A model generated the notes under the pieces. It was given only the letters and a program-made list of their open reading frames with translations, did not search any database and was not told the DNA's origin. A stretch of DNA of 13,957 nt from Balneolales bacterium (GTDB lineage Bacteria > Bacteroidota > Rhodothermia > Balneolales > Natronogracilivirgulaceae). Both the position numbers and the translations under genes were made by a program. Positions 13,057 to 13,957 of this stretch are shown here, one piece after another; within the stretch, counting starts at the first letter, position 1, and every line of letters starts with the position of its first letter. The DNA lies in contig SLLP01000131.1 of assembly GCA_007133995.1 (NCBI GenBank), positions 1-13,957 on the forward strand, written 5' to 3'.

Positions 13057-13957
13057 ATGAATTTACGACATGTCAGTTTTGCATCCATTTTAACACTGAT
13101 TCTTTTGCATTCTTTTGGATGCGGTCCCGCTGAAACACCCGGAAACCGTGCTGACCGACTGACCGATGCTGATCCGCTGCTTACCGATGCCCGGCCGGTT
13201 TTGATTGTCAACGCACTTATCGTCGATGGCAGCGGTAATAAACCAGCCATGGGCAGCCTGTTGCTCGAGAATGGACGGATCGCCGCAATCCATTACGATG
13301 ATGAAGAGAGGGGCAGTGAATACGGCCGGAGCGAAACCCCGGATTCTGATGGAGATGGTACCGATTTGTTTCGCATTGATGCAGATGGCAGAGTGGTAGC
13401 ACCGGGTTTTATTGATGCCCATTCCCACGGAGACCCGCTTTCCAACCCGGAATTTGACAATTTCCTGCACATGGGTGTCACCACCATAACACTGGGTCAG
13501 GATGGACGCAGTCCCGAATCCGCGAGTGTTGCGGAATGGATGGACCGGGTGGATTCTGTCGGTACCGGCGTGAACATCCTTCACTTCATCGGACACGGGA
13601 CTGTGCGCAACAGAGTTGATGCGCCCCCACTAACCGGATTGCAGCCCGGGATACTGAGGCATATGCAGAAGATCATCGGTGATGCCATGCGGGACGGCTC
13701 ATTCGGCCTGTCCACAGGGCTCGAGTACAACCCCGGATATCACTCCGATATCGTGGAACTCACAGCAATCGCTCGACCGGTGGCACAATACGGCGGGCTT
13801 GTGATGAGCCACATCCGCAGCGAGGATGATGACCTGGTGGAGGAGGCCATCCGCGAATTGATCGAGCAGGGACGCCGCTCCGGAGCCCGGGTGCATGTTT
13901 CTCATATCAAAATCGTATATGGGAAAGGGGAGGATCGCGCCGAAGAGGTGCTTGCGG
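13057..13957 (+). CDS. N-acyl-D-amino-acid deacylase-family amidohydrolase, lipoprotein (partial, runs off right edge)
   Basis: The first 300 codons of a metal-dependent amidohydrolase are present; the gene continues beyond the window. Residues 1-21 are a signal peptide with lipobox HSFGC and Cys22. The family start is LIVNALIVDGSGNKP at 49-63 and LLLENGRIAAI at 68-78. An acidic insertion (about 80-105, with DSDGDGTD) precedes RVVAPGFIDAHSHGDP, where His122 and His124 are the metal-binding HxH. Next comes GVTTITLGQDGRSP (140-153); D-aminoacylases have GNCG at LGQDG, so the bridging Cys is Asp149 here. GLSTGLEYNPG (217-227), MSHIRSE (250-256) and HVSHIK (280-285) are family motifs with further metal ligands. 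The ATG at 13057 starts the signal directly. Substrates in this family are N-acyl-D-amino acids or related dipeptides; the exact one is unknown. Confidence 0.85.
   Translation, partial: MNLRHVSFASILTLILLHSFGCGPAETPGNRADRLTDADPLLTDARPVLIVNALIVDGSGNKPAMGSLLLENGRIAAIHYDDEERGSEYGRSETPDSDGDGTDLFRIDADGRVVAPGFIDAHSHGDPLSNPEFDNFLHMGVTTITLGQDGRSPESASVAEWMDRVDSVGTGVNILHFIGHGTVRNRVDAPPLTGLQPGILRHMQKIIGDAMRDGSFGLSTGLEYNPGYHSDIVELTAIARPVAQYGGLVMSHIRSEDDDLVEEAIRELIEQGRRSGARVHVSHIKIVYGKGEDRAEEVLA

Overview
The window looks like ordinary chromosomal DNA from a Gram-negative member of the Bacteroidota/Balneolota/Rhodothermota group. The evidence is a DUF4293 protein (a family I know only from this group), promoter-like elements of the TTTG...TAnnTTTG type, and a general lack of Shine-Dalgarno sequences, with some GTG and TTG starts. 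Acidic stretches in several exported proteins (for example DSDGDG in the last gene) would fit a salt-adapted Balneolota bacterium, but that is inference. I see no tRNA, rRNA, insertion sequence, integrase or CRISPR array.

Layout. (1) 1-4120, minus strand: an EamA permease, an outer-membrane Wza-like polysaccharide export protein with SLBB domains, a Wzz-type chain-length/co-polymerase protein without a kinase domain, and the first 27 residues of a membrane protein that leaves the window at base 1. Together this is the start of an exopolysaccharide or capsule export operon. (2) 4285-5737, plus strand: DUF4293 membrane protein and a second EamA permease, closed by an intrinsic terminator. (3) 6032-7519, plus: a lipoprotein lytic transglycosylase of the MltF type. 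(4) 7543-10056, minus: a compact partner-switching operon in the order STAS antagonist (RsbV/SpoIIAA-like), serine kinase/anti-sigma (RsbW-like), GAF-PP2C phosphatase (RsbU-like), with no sigma factor beside it. (5) 10057-10749: a 690-base non-coding stretch holding a candidate promoter for the operon with flanking repeats, and a separate minus-strand promoter-to-terminator unit of about 73 nt that could be a small RNA or an attenuated leader. (6) 10750-12096, plus: an exported erythromycin-esterase-like protein. (7) 12199-12849, minus: a DJ-1/PfpI-family lipoprotein with a duplicated linker. (8) 13057 to the right edge, plus: the first 300 residues of a lipoprotein amidohydrolase of the N-acyl-D-amino-acid deacylase family.

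Many products act at or beyond the cell envelope: polysaccharide export, peptidoglycan turnover and three exported or lipid-anchored enzymes. The partner-switching operon is the only obvious regulator. The best candidates for something undescribed are the orphan promoter/terminator unit at 10312-10420, the partner-switching operon without a visible output, and the deacylase whose metal-bridging cysteine position reads Asp. I did not find a convincing new multi-gene system.
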